64,000 nucleotides of DNA from Pseudomonas frederiksbergensis (GTDB lineage Bacteria > Pseudomonadota > Gammaproteobacteria > Pseudomonadales > Pseudomonadaceae). This document shows positions 1 through 8,087 of this stretch, one piece after another (position 1 is the first letter of the stretch; the number at the start of each line of letters is the position of its first letter). The DNA is taken from positions 434,001-498,000 of the forward strand of contig NZ_JQGJ02000002.1 in NCBI RefSeq assembly GCF_000802155.2, given 5' to 3'. Under the pieces are notes generated by a model that saw nothing but the letters and a program-made list of their open reading frames with translations, did no database searches and was not told where the DNA came from. The position numbers and the translations under genes are program-made.

Positions 1-1
1 A

Positions 2-352
2 CTGGCCCTGGAGGTGGCGCCGTTCGGTATCAAGGTCACGCTGGTGGAACCCGGCGTTTTCCGTACCGACTTTCTCGACGCCAGTTCAGCGGTCTTCGGT
101 GCAGGTGGGCTAGAGGATTACGCAACATTCACCGCCAAGGTCAAAAGCGCTTCGGCCGCCTACAACCACCGGCAAACCGGCAGCCCGACGAAACTGGGCA
201 GCGCGCTGGTACAGCTGGCCAACAGTGCGCAGCCACCGTTGCGTTACCTGGCAGGCTCCGACGCTTATCAGCAAGTCCGCGACAAGCTCGACAAGATGCT
301 CGCGCAAATCGAGCAGTGGCGGCCGCTGACCTGCTCCACCGATGGCGAATAA
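2..352 (+). CDS. Short-chain dehydrogenase/reductase, C-terminal fragment
   Basis: The reading frame is open from the first bases of the window and ends with TAA at 350-352, so only the last 116 codons are present. The fragment opens with LALEVAPFGIKVTLVEPG, the strand and loop that follow the YxxxK helix in classical SDRs. It continues with the variable C-terminal part (FRTDF, then a helical tail). The nucleotide-binding half and catalytic residues lie upstream of the window. The family uses NAD(P)H to oxidise or reduce alcohols and ketones; the substrate cannot be inferred. It converges with the minus-strand catabolic gene train that begins at 409, so it may belong to a separate unit. Confidence 0.8.
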   Translation: MALEVAPFGIKVTLVEPGVFRTDFLDASSAVFGAGGLEDYATFTAKVKSASAAYNHRQTGSPTKLGSALVQLANSAQPPLRYLAGSDAYQQVRDKLDKMLAQIEQWRPLTCSTDGE

Positions 353-408
353 CCGCAGGTGCGCATAGCCTTTCTTGACAAAAGCTGCACGCACCAGGGC
401 GTCCACGG

Positions 409-759
409 TTACTGGTTGATGAAATAACGCACAGACAACTTGCCGTCTTCGAATCGGTACAACTCGATCGTCTCGATGCCACCTTGCTGCTCGCGAAAGG
501 CGTTCAGGTGATGACAGGCCGCCTCATTGCCATTGACGATGCACTGGCGCACCTCCACGCGAATCTTCGGCTGCTGTAGCGCCCACATGCCTTCCAACAC
601 CTGCCAGGCATCATGCAGGGGTTTGCCGACATATTCGATACTCAAGCCATTGGCCGAGACGCTGCGGTAATGGGCGAAAAAACCCTCTTTGTCGCCTTTA
701 TTCCAGCAGTCGATCTGGCCGTGCAGGAAGTGCTCGATTGCTTGTTTGTCCATGCTCAT
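409..759 (-). CDS. SnoaL-like / NTF2-fold protein
   Basis: A 116-residue protein starting MSMDKQAIEHFLHGQIDCWNKGDKEGFF, a pattern typical of the NTF2/SnoaL superfamily: an N-terminal helix followed by a curved sheet lining a pocket. Members are small hydrolases, isomerases or binding proteins, often in polyketide, steroid or aromatic catabolic clusters. The start at 759 is chosen because GAGGATGAAC lies just upstream; the longer open frame to 891 runs through the end of the neighbouring carrier gene. It is the last gene of the minus-strand train, 23 bp after the MFS gene. A second, unrelated-looking SnoaL-type gene sits at 26698-27147. The reaction is unknown. Confidence 0.75.
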   Translation of the reverse strand: MSMDKQAIEHFLHGQIDCWNKGDKEGFFAHYRSVSANGLSIEYVGKPLHDAWQVLEGMWALQQPKIRVEVRQCIVNGNEAACHHLNAFREQQGGIETIELYRFEDGKLSVRYFINQ

Positions 760-782
760 ATCAGGTTCATCCTCAGGTGGGG

Positions 783-2084
783 TCAGGCGTGTTGTCCTTG
801 CTGCGGGTTTTGTTGACGGGCCAGGAATGCCGGCTCCATCTTCAACCACAACAGAATGATCGGACCGATGATGGCGCAACAGAAACAGCACACCAGCACC
901 GCCGAATAACTGCCGTACACGTCATAAAGATGACCGAACAGCATGGGCACCAGCCCGGAGACGATGGTAATCAGGCACAGGTGCAAACCAAAGATTCGCG
1001 CGTAGTCCTTCAGGCCGAAATAGCGGGCCATCAGGAAGGCCGCCAGATCGAATTCAGCCCCGGCACTGGCGCCAATGCACAGGGTGGCAAGGACCAGCAA
1101 CGAGGTGTTCTGCGCCCCGCCCAAGAGGAAGATCGCACAACCCAGCGCCGGTAGCGCCAGGCTCACGGCCGCGACCACCGAAGGTGAATAGCGATCCAGC
1201 AGATAGCCCACCAACAAACGTCCGCCGATGATGGAAATACCAAAGCTGCTGAAAATCTGACTGGCCTGCTGGGGGCTCAAGCCCTTGCTTTGCAGCATCG
1301 GCACGAGGTTGGTGACCATGCCGACGGTCAACGACACCGACAATATCAACGCGACGTTGAAGCCCCAGTACATCCCTGAGCGCAAGGCTTGTCTGAACGA
1401 CATGCCAGTCAGTTGCGCAAGCGCTTTCTGAGGCGTGGCATCAGCACTGGCGAGCGGTGCCGGCATGCGTAACCACATCAATGACAAAGGCAGGGTAAAC
1501 AGCATCGGCATCGCCGCCAACGCAATGAACCCGGCCTGCCAGCCGTAGGCGGCAATCAACCGCGACAACAGCGGCGGCAGAATCATCGCCATCAAGCCGG
1601 TGCCACACAGGATCACGGCCAGCGCCAACCCACGATTACGCTCGAACCACAGGTTGACCAGTTGTGTCCAGGTAATCGCAATGGTGCCGGCGCAGATGAT
1701 CGGCATGATGAAGAATGCCAGGTACAACCAGCCAATCGAGCCCTGGATCCGGGTGATGGCCAGGTAACCGACGATCTGCAGCACCATCGAAACAATCGCC
1801 ACTCGGCGCAATCCGTAACGGCGATACAACCCACCCACCAACTGCGTGGAAATCGCCACACCAGCAAACAGAAAGGTGATCGAGGCCTGCAAGTCGCCAC
1901 GACTCCAGCCGAACGCCTGCTCCAGCGGAATCACCAGGGTGCCGAAGGAATACAGCAACGCAGCGGAAATGCTCGTGCAGATGCCAAACAACCCCAGCAG
2001 GACAATGTGCCAGCCACGCTTGAACTCGGAGAAATCATTGCCGGCGTGGGCCGAGGTGGTGCTGTTGCGTGTATTTGTAGTCAT
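783..2084 (-). CDS. MFS transporter (oxalate/monocarboxylate-like)
   Basis: A 433-residue, strongly hydrophobic protein with about 12 predicted membrane helices, of the major facilitator superfamily. It probably moves an organic acid or a catabolic intermediate across the inner membrane. The N-terminal FKRGW followed by a helix with SISAALLYSFGTLVIPLEQAFGW resembles the oxalate:formate/monocarboxylate branch. The start at 2084 (MTTNTRN) is preferred to 2111 because GGGAG lies 8 bases upstream. It is clearly paralogous to the carrier at 23156-24403: both share EFKRGW, LLYSF..VIPLEQA.GW, and the loop GAGAEFD.AAFL.ARYFG. The tail of about 15 residues is rich in Gln. Confidence 0.85.
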   Translation of the reverse strand: MTTNTRNSTTSAHAGNDFSEFKRGWHIVLLGLFGICTSISAALLYSFGTLVIPLEQAFGWSRGDLQASITFLFAGVAISTQLVGGLYRRYGLRRVAIVSMVLQIVGYLAITRIQGSIGWLYLAFFIMPIICAGTIAITWTQLVNLWFERNRGLALAVILCGTGLMAMILPPLLSRLIAAYGWQAGFIALAAMPMLFTLPLSLMWLRMPAPLASADATPQKALAQLTGMSFRQALRSGMYWGFNVALILSVSLTVGMVTNLVPMLQSKGLSPQQASQIFSSFGISIIGGRLLVGYLLDRYSPSVVAAVSLALPALGCAIFLLGGAQNTSLLVLATLCIGASAGAEFDLAAFLMARYFGLKDYARIFGLHLCLITIVSGLVPMLFGHLYDVYGSYSAVLVCCFCCAIIGPIILLWLKMEPAFLARQQNPQQGQHA

Positions 2085-2129
2085 GACCTGACTCCCAGCG
2101 CGGCCCGCCATTGCGGACGCGCGACATGA

Positions 2130-2918
2130 TTAGTGGCCCTTGAGGATTTCTTCGACTTTGGGCAGCGCGACCATGGTGGCGCCTCCATCCACCAGCAGCG
2201 AGGTGCCAGTGATGTAGGAGGCCTCGTTGGAGGTCAGAAACAGTACGGCATTGGCAATGTCGGCGGACTCACCCAAACGCCCCACGGGAAAATGTGCCGC
2301 GAGTTTATGCGGCAGTTCATTGCCCAGGGTTTCCAGCATATGGTCAGTGCCGATCAGCCCGGGCTCGACAACATTGACCAGAATATTCATGGCGCCGAAC
2401 TCCACCGCCAAGCCACGAGCGAAGGCGTTCATAAAGGCTTTGCTGGAGCTATAGGCAATCAGTCGAGGCGTATATTTGCGGTTGGCTTCGCCGGAGGAGA
2501 TGAATATCAACCGGCCTTTATCGACCGCCCGGGACAGGTAAAAGGCGCTGTCCTTGGCCAGCCAGAACAACGACTGGATGTTGCTGCGCACGATGTGATC
2601 GAAGGTGTCATCGGCCATGTCGGCGATCAATCCGTGGCTCGTATCGGCCGCGCAATGCACCACGATATCCAGGCCGCCAAAACGCTCCACGCCACCTTCC
2701 ACCATCGACTTGATCGCCTCGCGGTCGGCGATGTCGCCACCGACCAGACAGGCCTCACCGCCCAGGGCCTTGATCTGGCTGATCGTTTCTTCGCCGTATC
2801 GAGCGGTGCGTGCCGATACGACCACCTTGGCGCCCTCGCGGGCATAGGCCAGGGCAATGGCACGGCCCATGCCTCGACCGGCACCGGTGACCAGCACGAC
2901 TTTGTCACGGAATTTCAT
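2130..2918 (-). CDS. SDR family oxidoreductase
   Basis: A 262-residue classical SDR. The cofactor motif TGAGRGMG is at residues 11-18, followed by GGDIAD (acidic loop) and a CAA motif in place of NNAG. The catalytic serine lies in FISSGE and the YxxxK motif in AYSSSK. The C-terminal segment ITGTSLLVDGGA is typical of the family. The likely reaction is NAD(P)-dependent oxidation of a secondary alcohol. The ribosome-binding sequence GAGGAACCGC precedes ATG at 2918. It lies between the MFS carrier (45 bp downstream) and the unknown 343-residue protein, on the same strand, so it is probably part of the P450 transcription unit. Confidence 0.9.
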   Translation of the reverse strand: MKFRDKVVLVTGAGRGMGRAIALAYAREGAKVVVSARTARYGEETISQIKALGGEACLVGGDIADREAIKSMVEGGVERFGGLDIVVHCAADTSHGLIADMADDTFDHIVRSNIQSLFWLAKDSAFYLSRAVDKGRLIFISSGEANRKYTPRLIAYSSSKAFMNAFARGLAVEFGAMNILVNVVEPGLIGTDHMLETLGNELPHKLAAHFPVGRLGESADIANAVLFLTSNEASYITGTSLLVDGGATMVALPKVEEILKGH

Positions 2919-3005
2919 TGCGGTTCCTCATTGTTGTTATTAGAAGAGGCTTTTGACGCAGCGCGCGCGCCGGGTAACCCATCGCAACCCGGCGCACCCG
3001 ACCGA

Positions 3006-4037
3006 CTACAGGTCCTTGCCTGGAACGTTACGGGCCGAGCCGTTACGTCGGTCCGATTCGCCCCAGCCCAGCCAGTGCGAAGGCTCACGGGTATCGCCCA
3101 CCCGACGCCAGCGTCCTTCCTGCTGCGCCGTGATCGGGAAGCCACCGACGAAGTCGATCATCTCCCCCTTCTCGTCGGGCAGGAACTCCCACTCTTCCTG
3201 GCCTTCCAGGACAATTTTGGCCGACTTCAGGAAGTAACTGCCGTCCTTGTGCACGGTTTGCCCTTCGATATCGGTGGTGACCCGTACCTCGCCCTTTTCA
3301 TTGTTGAAAATGGCGTAGCCCAAGTGGTCGTGACCGACCATGAAGGAACCGGTGTCCCAGCTGCCGTCTTTGTAAACGGTGACAAAGGACCACCAGATCA
3401 CGTGCTTGTTGTTGTTCACCACCAGGTCTTTCTTGAAGTGAATAGCGCCGCCTTCGGCCATGTAGAACTGGTCCAGCGCCATGGCACCTTTCACCGCCCG
3501 CCCCTCGCAGACACCGGCGATGTCCCACAACTGCGAAACGTAGAAGGTGCCCCAGTCCACACCCGGCAAGTACCACTGCAGTCCCGGGCCGAGCAGACGC
3601 CCTTCCAGGTGAAACAGGCCTTCTTCCTTCCAGGTCAGGCGCTCGCTGCTGGCCGTGATTTCCCAACCATTACCGGGCTCACCCGGTTGGCTGGCCCAGC
3701 GTGCGACATCGCCTTCCAGGCTGTGCACGGGCAACGGCGTCAGGGCCTGCCGGGCCATTTTTTCGTGGTCCATGCGCAGGTTGACGTTGTCGACGTGGTT
3801 GTTCAGGTAGAAGAACTTGGTCGGGTTCGGGGTGCCATTGGGCGCCATCAGCGAACGCACGAATGAATAGATGTTGCCTTGTTCATCGCGTACCGACCCG
3901 AACGGGGAACTCTTGCTCAGGTGCAGCCCGAAGAAACCGCGTTCGGCGGACATCGAAGCCCCCGTGACCTTGTGCGGCCCGACCAGTTGTTGAAAGCCAA
4001 AATCACCGCGTTCCGGAATGGTCTTGAACGTTCTCAT
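3006..4037 (-). CDS. Unrecognised 343-aa protein, possibly lipocalin/AttH-like
   Basis: I do not recognise this family with certainty. The protein starts MRTFKTIPERGDFGF, has no signal peptide or membrane helix, and is rich in short beta strands with many Trp, Gly and His residues (for example LHLSKSSPFGS, HVIWWSFVTVYKDGSWDTGSF, HDHLGYAIF). This suggests a two-domain beta barrel like those of AttH/CrtC-type hydratases or lipocalin-like proteins; that is an inference from pattern only. The start at 4037 has AGAGGG upstream. It follows the cytochrome P450 gene by 50 bp on the same strand and precedes an SDR, so a role in processing the same hydrophobic substrate is plausible. Confidence 0.7.
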   Translation of the reverse strand: MRTFKTIPERGDFGFQQLVGPHKVTGASMSAERGFFGLHLSKSSPFGSVRDEQGNIYSFVRSLMAPNGTPNPTKFFYLNNHVDNVNLRMDHEKMARQALTPLPVHSLEGDVARWASQPGEPGNGWEITASSERLTWKEEGLFHLEGRLLGPGLQWYLPGVDWGTFYVSQLWDIAGVCEGRAVKGAMALDQFYMAEGGAIHFKKDLVVNNNKHVIWWSFVTVYKDGSWDTGSFMVGHDHLGYAIFNNEKGEVRVTTDIEGQTVHKDGSYFLKSAKIVLEGQEEWEFLPDEKGEMIDFVGGFPITAQQEGRWRRVGDTREPSHWLGWGESDRRNGSARNVPGKDL

Positions 4038-4087
4038 AATGCCCTCTGTTGTTTTTGTTGAGGCCTGGAGATGGCTCTTAGGCGTGG

Positions 4088-5365
4088 TTAGTCCCAGATC
4101 ACCGGAAGCTTGGACACGCCGCGCAGTTGCGCCCCGCCGATCTGCGGGACAGGCTCGCTCGGGTCGAGGCGCAAATTGGGGAATAGATCGAGGATCGCGT
4201 TGACCGCGCAGCTGATTTCCACCTTGGCTACGAATTGACCGATGCACATGTGCGGGCCAAAGCCAAAACCAAAGGAGGGTTTTGGCTTGCGATCGATGTC
4301 GAATACATCGGGGTTTTCAAAAGCGTCTTCGTCGCGGTTGGCGGACACCACCATGCACTGGACAAACGAACCCTTGGGAATCTTCACGCCGTGAAACTCC
4401 ACTTCTTTGGCGGTTTCACGCACCTTGAAGGTGGCGACCGGCTCGAAGCGGGTGGTTTCGTCCATCAGTTTACCGATCAGCGAGCGGTCGGCCTTGACGC
4501 GCTCCAGCAGGCCGGGCGTGGTCAGTAGCAAGGTCATCACCGAGCCGAACATGCGCGTGGTGGTTTCGCCAGCGGCCGGCAACAACGAGCGGGTGAAGGT
4601 GATCACTTCATGGTCATCCAGCGTGCGCCCTTCGTATTCGGCACGCAGCAAACGCCCGATCACATCATCGCCCTGGCTACCCTCGGCACGGCGTTGCACC
4701 ACGACCTCGGCCAGCGCGTCGTACAGCCCTTTGACGGCGATGCCGGCCTGGCGGCGCGCTTCAGCCATTTTGCTCGGGTCAATCTGGTTGCCGCCGACAA
4801 TGGCCAAGGCCCAGGCGGCGTATTGCTTGTACTTGGAGGGGTCATCCGAAGGGAAGCCCATCAAGGCGTACATGATGCGAATCGGCAGTTCGAGGCCGAA
4901 CTTCATCAAGTCGGCCTTCTTCGCTGGCAGCATCGGCCGGATGTATTCTTCGCGAATCACTTGATCGATCTGCGGGCGCCATTTGTTCACGGTCTCCGGC
5001 ATGAATGCCGGTTGCAGCAAGGCGCGGACCTTGCGGTGTTCGTCACCGTCCATGGCAAGAATGATCAGGCCATCGAAGAACGCGCCCAGACCTTCGGCAA
5101 TGAATCCACTGGTGTAGGTCGCACCGTCGCGCAGGACGGTCATCACATCCTGGTACTTGAACAAGGCGAAGGTCGGGCGAGTGCCCTGCTGGGTCCCGGC
5201 ATTGGTCGGAACGCCGAACTGGGTGATGAAGTCGCCTTCATAGATGGGCGATTTCAGCCGTTGCTCGCGGCACACCGCGTGAATATCCAGGTCGGTGCCG
5301 CGGTACATTTGCGATACGGCAGAATAAGCGGTTGCCAGGTCCAGTGCCGCGCTGTCGTTGTTCAT
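4088..5365 (-). CDS. Cytochrome P450
   Basis: A 425-residue soluble bacterial P450 that would hydroxylate a hydrophobic substrate using O2 and electrons from a ferredoxin system. The heme-binding loop FGFGPHMCIG is near residues 372-381, the I-helix AAGETTTR supplies the oxygen-activating Thr, and the K-helix ExxR is in DETTRFEP. No membrane anchor is seen. No dedicated ferredoxin or ferredoxin reductase gene lies nearby, so a host redox partner is needed. The start at 5365 has GGGAGA upstream; the longer frame to 5527 would run through the operator region. It is divergent from the TetR gene at 5548, which probably controls it through the palindrome at 5459-5485. Confidence 0.95.
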   Translation of the reverse strand: MNNDSAALDLATAYSAVSQMYRGTDLDIHAVCREQRLKSPIYEGDFITQFGVPTNAGTQQGTRPTFALFKYQDVMTVLRDGATYTSGFIAEGLGAFFDGLIILAMDGDEHRKVRALLQPAFMPETVNKWRPQIDQVIREEYIRPMLPAKKADLMKFGLELPIRIMYALMGFPSDDPSKYKQYAAWALAIVGGNQIDPSKMAEARRQAGIAVKGLYDALAEVVVQRRAEGSQGDDVIGRLLRAEYEGRTLDDHEVITFTRSLLPAAGETTTRMFGSVMTLLLTTPGLLERVKADRSLIGKLMDETTRFEPVATFKVRETAKEVEFHGVKIPKGSFVQCMVVSANRDEDAFENPDVFDIDRKPKPSFGFGFGPHMCIGQFVAKVEISCAVNAILDLFPNLRLDPSEPVPQIGGAQLRGVSKLPVIWD

Positions 5366-5426
5366 CAGGGTCTCCCGTCTTGTTTTTATGGCTCTTGCAC
5401 ACCAAGATTGCCCGGCTGCTAACCTA

Positions 5427-5485
5427 TGGTATGCGCTTGCATCCATACCGGTGGCCGGCTTCGTTTGACTTAGGGTCAAACGAAG
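5427..5485. promoter_or_regulatory. Operator region with a perfect 11-bp inverted repeat
   Basis: The intergenic region between the P450 start (5365) and the TetR start (5548) carries CTTCGTTTGAC at 5459-5469 and its exact reverse complement GTCAAACGAAG at 5475-5485, separated by TTAGG. A second, shorter symmetric pair, GGTATG (5428-5433) and CATACC (5444-5449), lies closer to the P450 gene. Size and position fit a dimeric TetR operator controlling both divergent genes. The assignment to the adjacent regulator is an inference. Confidence 0.7.
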
Positions 5486-5547
5486 GCCCACGGGAAAATG
5501 CTTCAAAGTATCAATAGCCTGCCCCATGCAGGCATGAGGAGTACGAG

Positions 5548-6213
5548 GTGGCGGTGAAGGCAGGAGAAGGTGGCGAACAGGGCAAGCGCAATACGATGAA
5601 TCGCCTGCTCGCTGCTGCGCGCATGGAGTTCGCCAAAAAGGGCCTGGCCGGTGCGCGAGTGGAAGAAATTGCCCGGGATGCGGGCGTCACCAAGCAGTTG
5701 GTCTACCACTACTACAAGTCCAAGGAAGGGCTGTTTGTAGCGGTACTGGATGAGTCTTCGGACAACATCATGTCCGAGCTGGTCAACCTCAATGTCGAAG
5801 CGCTTCCACCACCGGAAGCGATGCGCGTCGTGCTCAACCATTTCTTCGATCAGTACCGCCTGGACCCCTTCCTTGGCAGCCTGGCGCTGGAGGGCATCCG
5901 CTACCACGATACCCACGAAACACCCCGTAACCATTTCCTGGAAATGGCGCCGAAACTGATCGCCAAACTCGACGCGATTCTGCTGCGCGGCGCTGCCAAT
6001 GGTGATTTCCGTGGGGGTATCAACCCGCGCCTTTTGCTGGCCAGTGCATCTTTGGTGACCACTGGCTGGTTCACCAACCGCTATTCGATGTCGGCACTCG
6101 CCGGGTTGGACACCGACTCGGCCCAAGGCATGGCCATCTGGCGTCAGTACTCGGCGGACTTTGTCCTGGCGAGTATTTCACTGGGGGCAGAAAAGAACGC
6201 CGACAGCGTTTAA
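5548..6213 (+). CDS. TetR family transcriptional regulator
   Basis: A 221-residue protein with an N-terminal TetR helix-turn-helix (residues about 15-62; core VEEIARDAGVTKQLVYHYYKSKEGLF) and a C-terminal ligand-binding domain similar to those named TetR_C. Members repress neighbouring genes until a small molecule binds. The reading frame starts with GTG at 5548, preceded by GAGGAG; no in-frame ATG gives an intact first helix. It is transcribed away from the P450 gene and is followed by a strong terminator. The ligand is unknown; the P450 substrate or a product is the natural guess. Confidence 0.9.
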   Translation: MAVKAGEGGEQGKRNTMNRLLAAARMEFAKKGLAGARVEEIARDAGVTKQLVYHYYKSKEGLFVAVLDESSDNIMSELVNLNVEALPPPEAMRVVLNHFFDQYRLDPFLGSLALEGIRYHDTHETPRNHFLEMAPKLIAKLDAILLRGAANGDFRGGINPRLLLASASLVTTGWFTNRYSMSALAGLDTDSAQGMAIWRQYSADFVLASISLGAEKNADSV

Positions 6214-6230
6214 GGCTGTCGGCGCGTTTT
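6198..6230 (+). terminator. Rho-independent terminator of the TetR gene
   Basis: The 10-bp arms CGCCGACAGC (6198-6207) and GCTGTCGGCG (6215-6224) are perfect complements and are followed by CGTTTT. The TAA stop codon (6211-6213) lies in the loop, so the last codons of the regulator form the left arm of the terminator. Confidence 0.85.
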
Positions 6231-6380
6231 CGCGAGCAGGCTCGCTCCCACAGGTTTACCCGCGTTACCTGAACATGATCTCTTTGTGGGAGCGAGCCTG
6301 CTCGCGAAGGGGCAAGCACTTGCACCATCATCGCCGCCTGACACACCACCTTCGCGAGCAGGCTCGCTCCCACAGGTTTA
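6229..6380. repeat. Cluster of three Pseudomonas REP palindromes
   Basis: Three copies of the repetitive extragenic palindrome with core GCGAGCAGGCTCGCTCCCAC occur at 6229-6258, 6285-6310 and 6351-6380, the middle one inverted relative to the outer two. Each copy contains the hairpin CGAGCAGGCTCG. The element lies between convergent genes, the usual location for such repeats in Pseudomonas, where they can act as transcription attenuators, gyrase or IHF sites, or IS targets. Confidence 0.92.
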
Positions 6381-6392
6381 TCTGTCGACGGT

Positions 6393-7997
6393 TCAGTTGC
6401 CTTTTTTACTCAGGTACTTGCTCACCCGCCTGGCCGCCAGCCGGCCGGCCATGCCATTGACTCCGCCGCCCGGGTGAATGCCGGCACTGCCCAAATACAA
6501 TCCCGCCACCAGCAAGGTATCGCCTCCCAAGCCGTATGCCGGGCGCATGGTACTCGAGCGCATCGAGGTGGTGTCGATATGCACCACGCAGCCATTCACG
6601 GTGTTCAGGCGTTCGGTAAAGTCCGGGGCGGCCTCGATGCGTCGGCCAATCACTTGCCCTTCGATACCCTCGATATAGTCGTACAACTGTTCCTGCACCT
6701 GGTCGGCCACTCGCTCACGCAACGCGTCCCAGCCTTCGTTGGGGTTCACCGGCATCACGGGCGGGTAGATGTACAACACATCCTGGCCGGCTGGCGCCTG
6801 GGAGGGATCCGCGGCGCTTGGTGCGGCCACGGTGATATAGGGCAATTTGGGGACCTCGCCACGGGCGCAGGCGGCGAAGTTTTCCAGCACGGCCTCTTCG
6901 GTGCCGATCAACATCACGGTCTTGCGCAGATCCACACCGTCGCCGCGCGCGGCAGCGAAACGTGGCAGGGAAATCTGCCCACGCAAGGCGACATCCACTT
7001 TGAGCGGTCCCGAGCCCTTGCCGTTGGCCGGCGCCATGGCGATGCGGGTCAGCAGGTGTTGCGGGATCTCGCCGCGGGTGACCATGTCCAGCGCTGGCTT
7101 GGGATGACAACCGGCAATGACTGCACGGGCCGTGAACTCGCGACCGTCGGCCAGCTTCACGCCTTTGACCTGACCTTGCCTGGCGACGATTTCACTGACG
7201 CTGGCCGATACCAGCACCTGGCCGCCCAACTCTTCCAATCGAGCCTGCATGGCATTGCTCAACTGCTGCATACCCCCCATCACCCGGCCCACGCCAAAAC
7301 GATGGAGGAAACCGAGCAAGGCGTAATAGATGCCACCGCCATCGGCGCTGATATCGCCCGCCAGGCCGGTGAGTGCGCACATCGCAGAAAGGGTCACCGG
7401 ATGCTCGAAGCGCTCACGGGCCGCCTGCAACGCAGAGCCCGTCATCAGCGCCATCAGCTCGGGTTTCAAGGCTTTGTGCTTAAGCGCGGTGCCGAGCATT
7501 TTCAGCTTCACGCCCAGGTTGGTTTTCGCCGGGTCGACCCGCATCATCGGCAGCGCGATATCGAGGAACATGTCGATGACCTTCATGAACTGAAGAAACG
7601 CCTCGGCGTCCTTGCTGCTGAAGCGGCGTATCTCGGCAGCGGTTTTCTCACGGTCACGCCAGAAAATCAGCGACTGCCCATCCGGGTGGAGGTAGACATA
7701 CCCCGGCGCGAGCTCCACCGATTTGAAGCCGTGGCGCTCCAGTCCCAATTCCAGCGGCACATGGGAATGCACACGCATCGACATCATGTCCAAGGCACAG
7801 GGGTGTACCAGATGCTGCGGCGCTTCGGGTATCAGGTAGCCAGACGAGGCCATCCCGCCAACCTTGTCCAACGCCTCAAGGACCAACACTTTTTTGCCTT
7901 CCATGCCCAAGTAACAGCCCGCTGACAGGCCGTTGGTACCCCCACCGACCACGATTACATCGAAATCAGTGTTTCTCTCAATTTGGTTCTGGTTCAT
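6393..7997 (-). CDS. Phytoene desaturase-like FAD-dependent oxidoreductase
   Basis: A 534-residue flavoprotein of the phytoene dehydrogenase/CrtI group. The N-terminal dinucleotide fold DVIVVGGGTNGLSAGCYL (from about residue 13) and the following KVLVLEALDKVGGMA motif bind FAD. The C-terminal motif LYLGSAGIHPGGGVNGMAG is the second FAD signature of this group. Members desaturate or isomerise isoprenoid, steroid or retinoid-like compounds. The start at 7997 is supported by TGGAAG upstream. It is the last gene of the upper minus-strand train and converges with the TetR gene across the REP cluster. A hydrophobic, terpenoid or steroid-like substrate would fit family and context but is not shown. 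Confidence 0.9.
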   Translation of the reverse strand: MNQNQIERNTDFDVIVVGGGTNGLSAGCYLGMEGKKVLVLEALDKVGGMASSGYLIPEAPQHLVHPCALDMMSMRVHSHVPLELGLERHGFKSVELAPGYVYLHPDGQSLIFWRDREKTAAEIRRFSSKDAEAFLQFMKVIDMFLDIALPMMRVDPAKTNLGVKLKMLGTALKHKALKPELMALMTGSALQAARERFEHPVTLSAMCALTGLAGDISADGGGIYYALLGFLHRFGVGRVMGGMQQLSNAMQARLEELGGQVLVSASVSEIVARQGQVKGVKLADGREFTARAVIAGCHPKPALDMVTRGEIPQHLLTRIAMAPANGKGSGPLKVDVALRGQISLPRFAAARGDGVDLRKTVMLIGTEEAVLENFAACARGEVPKLPYITVAAPSAADPSQAPAGQDVLYIYPPVMPVNPNEGWDALRERVADQVQEQLYDYIEGIEGQVIGRRIEAAPDFTERLNTVNGCVVHIDTTSMRSSTMRPAYGLGGDTLLVAGLYLGSAGIHPGGGVNGMAGRLAARRVSKYLSKKGN

Positions 7998-8087
7998 TAC
8001 AGGCTTCCAATGTCGAAATACAAGCACGGCGGCTGTAGCGGCGAAGATCAGCCTCGGCGCACTGCGTAGAGGGCGCCGAGGCAAGCG

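Noticed and set aside
2133..3866. A 577-codon plus-strand frame across the SDR and the unknown 343-aa gene
   Set aside because: It spans two real minus-strand genes and the gap between them, and its translation shows no family pattern.
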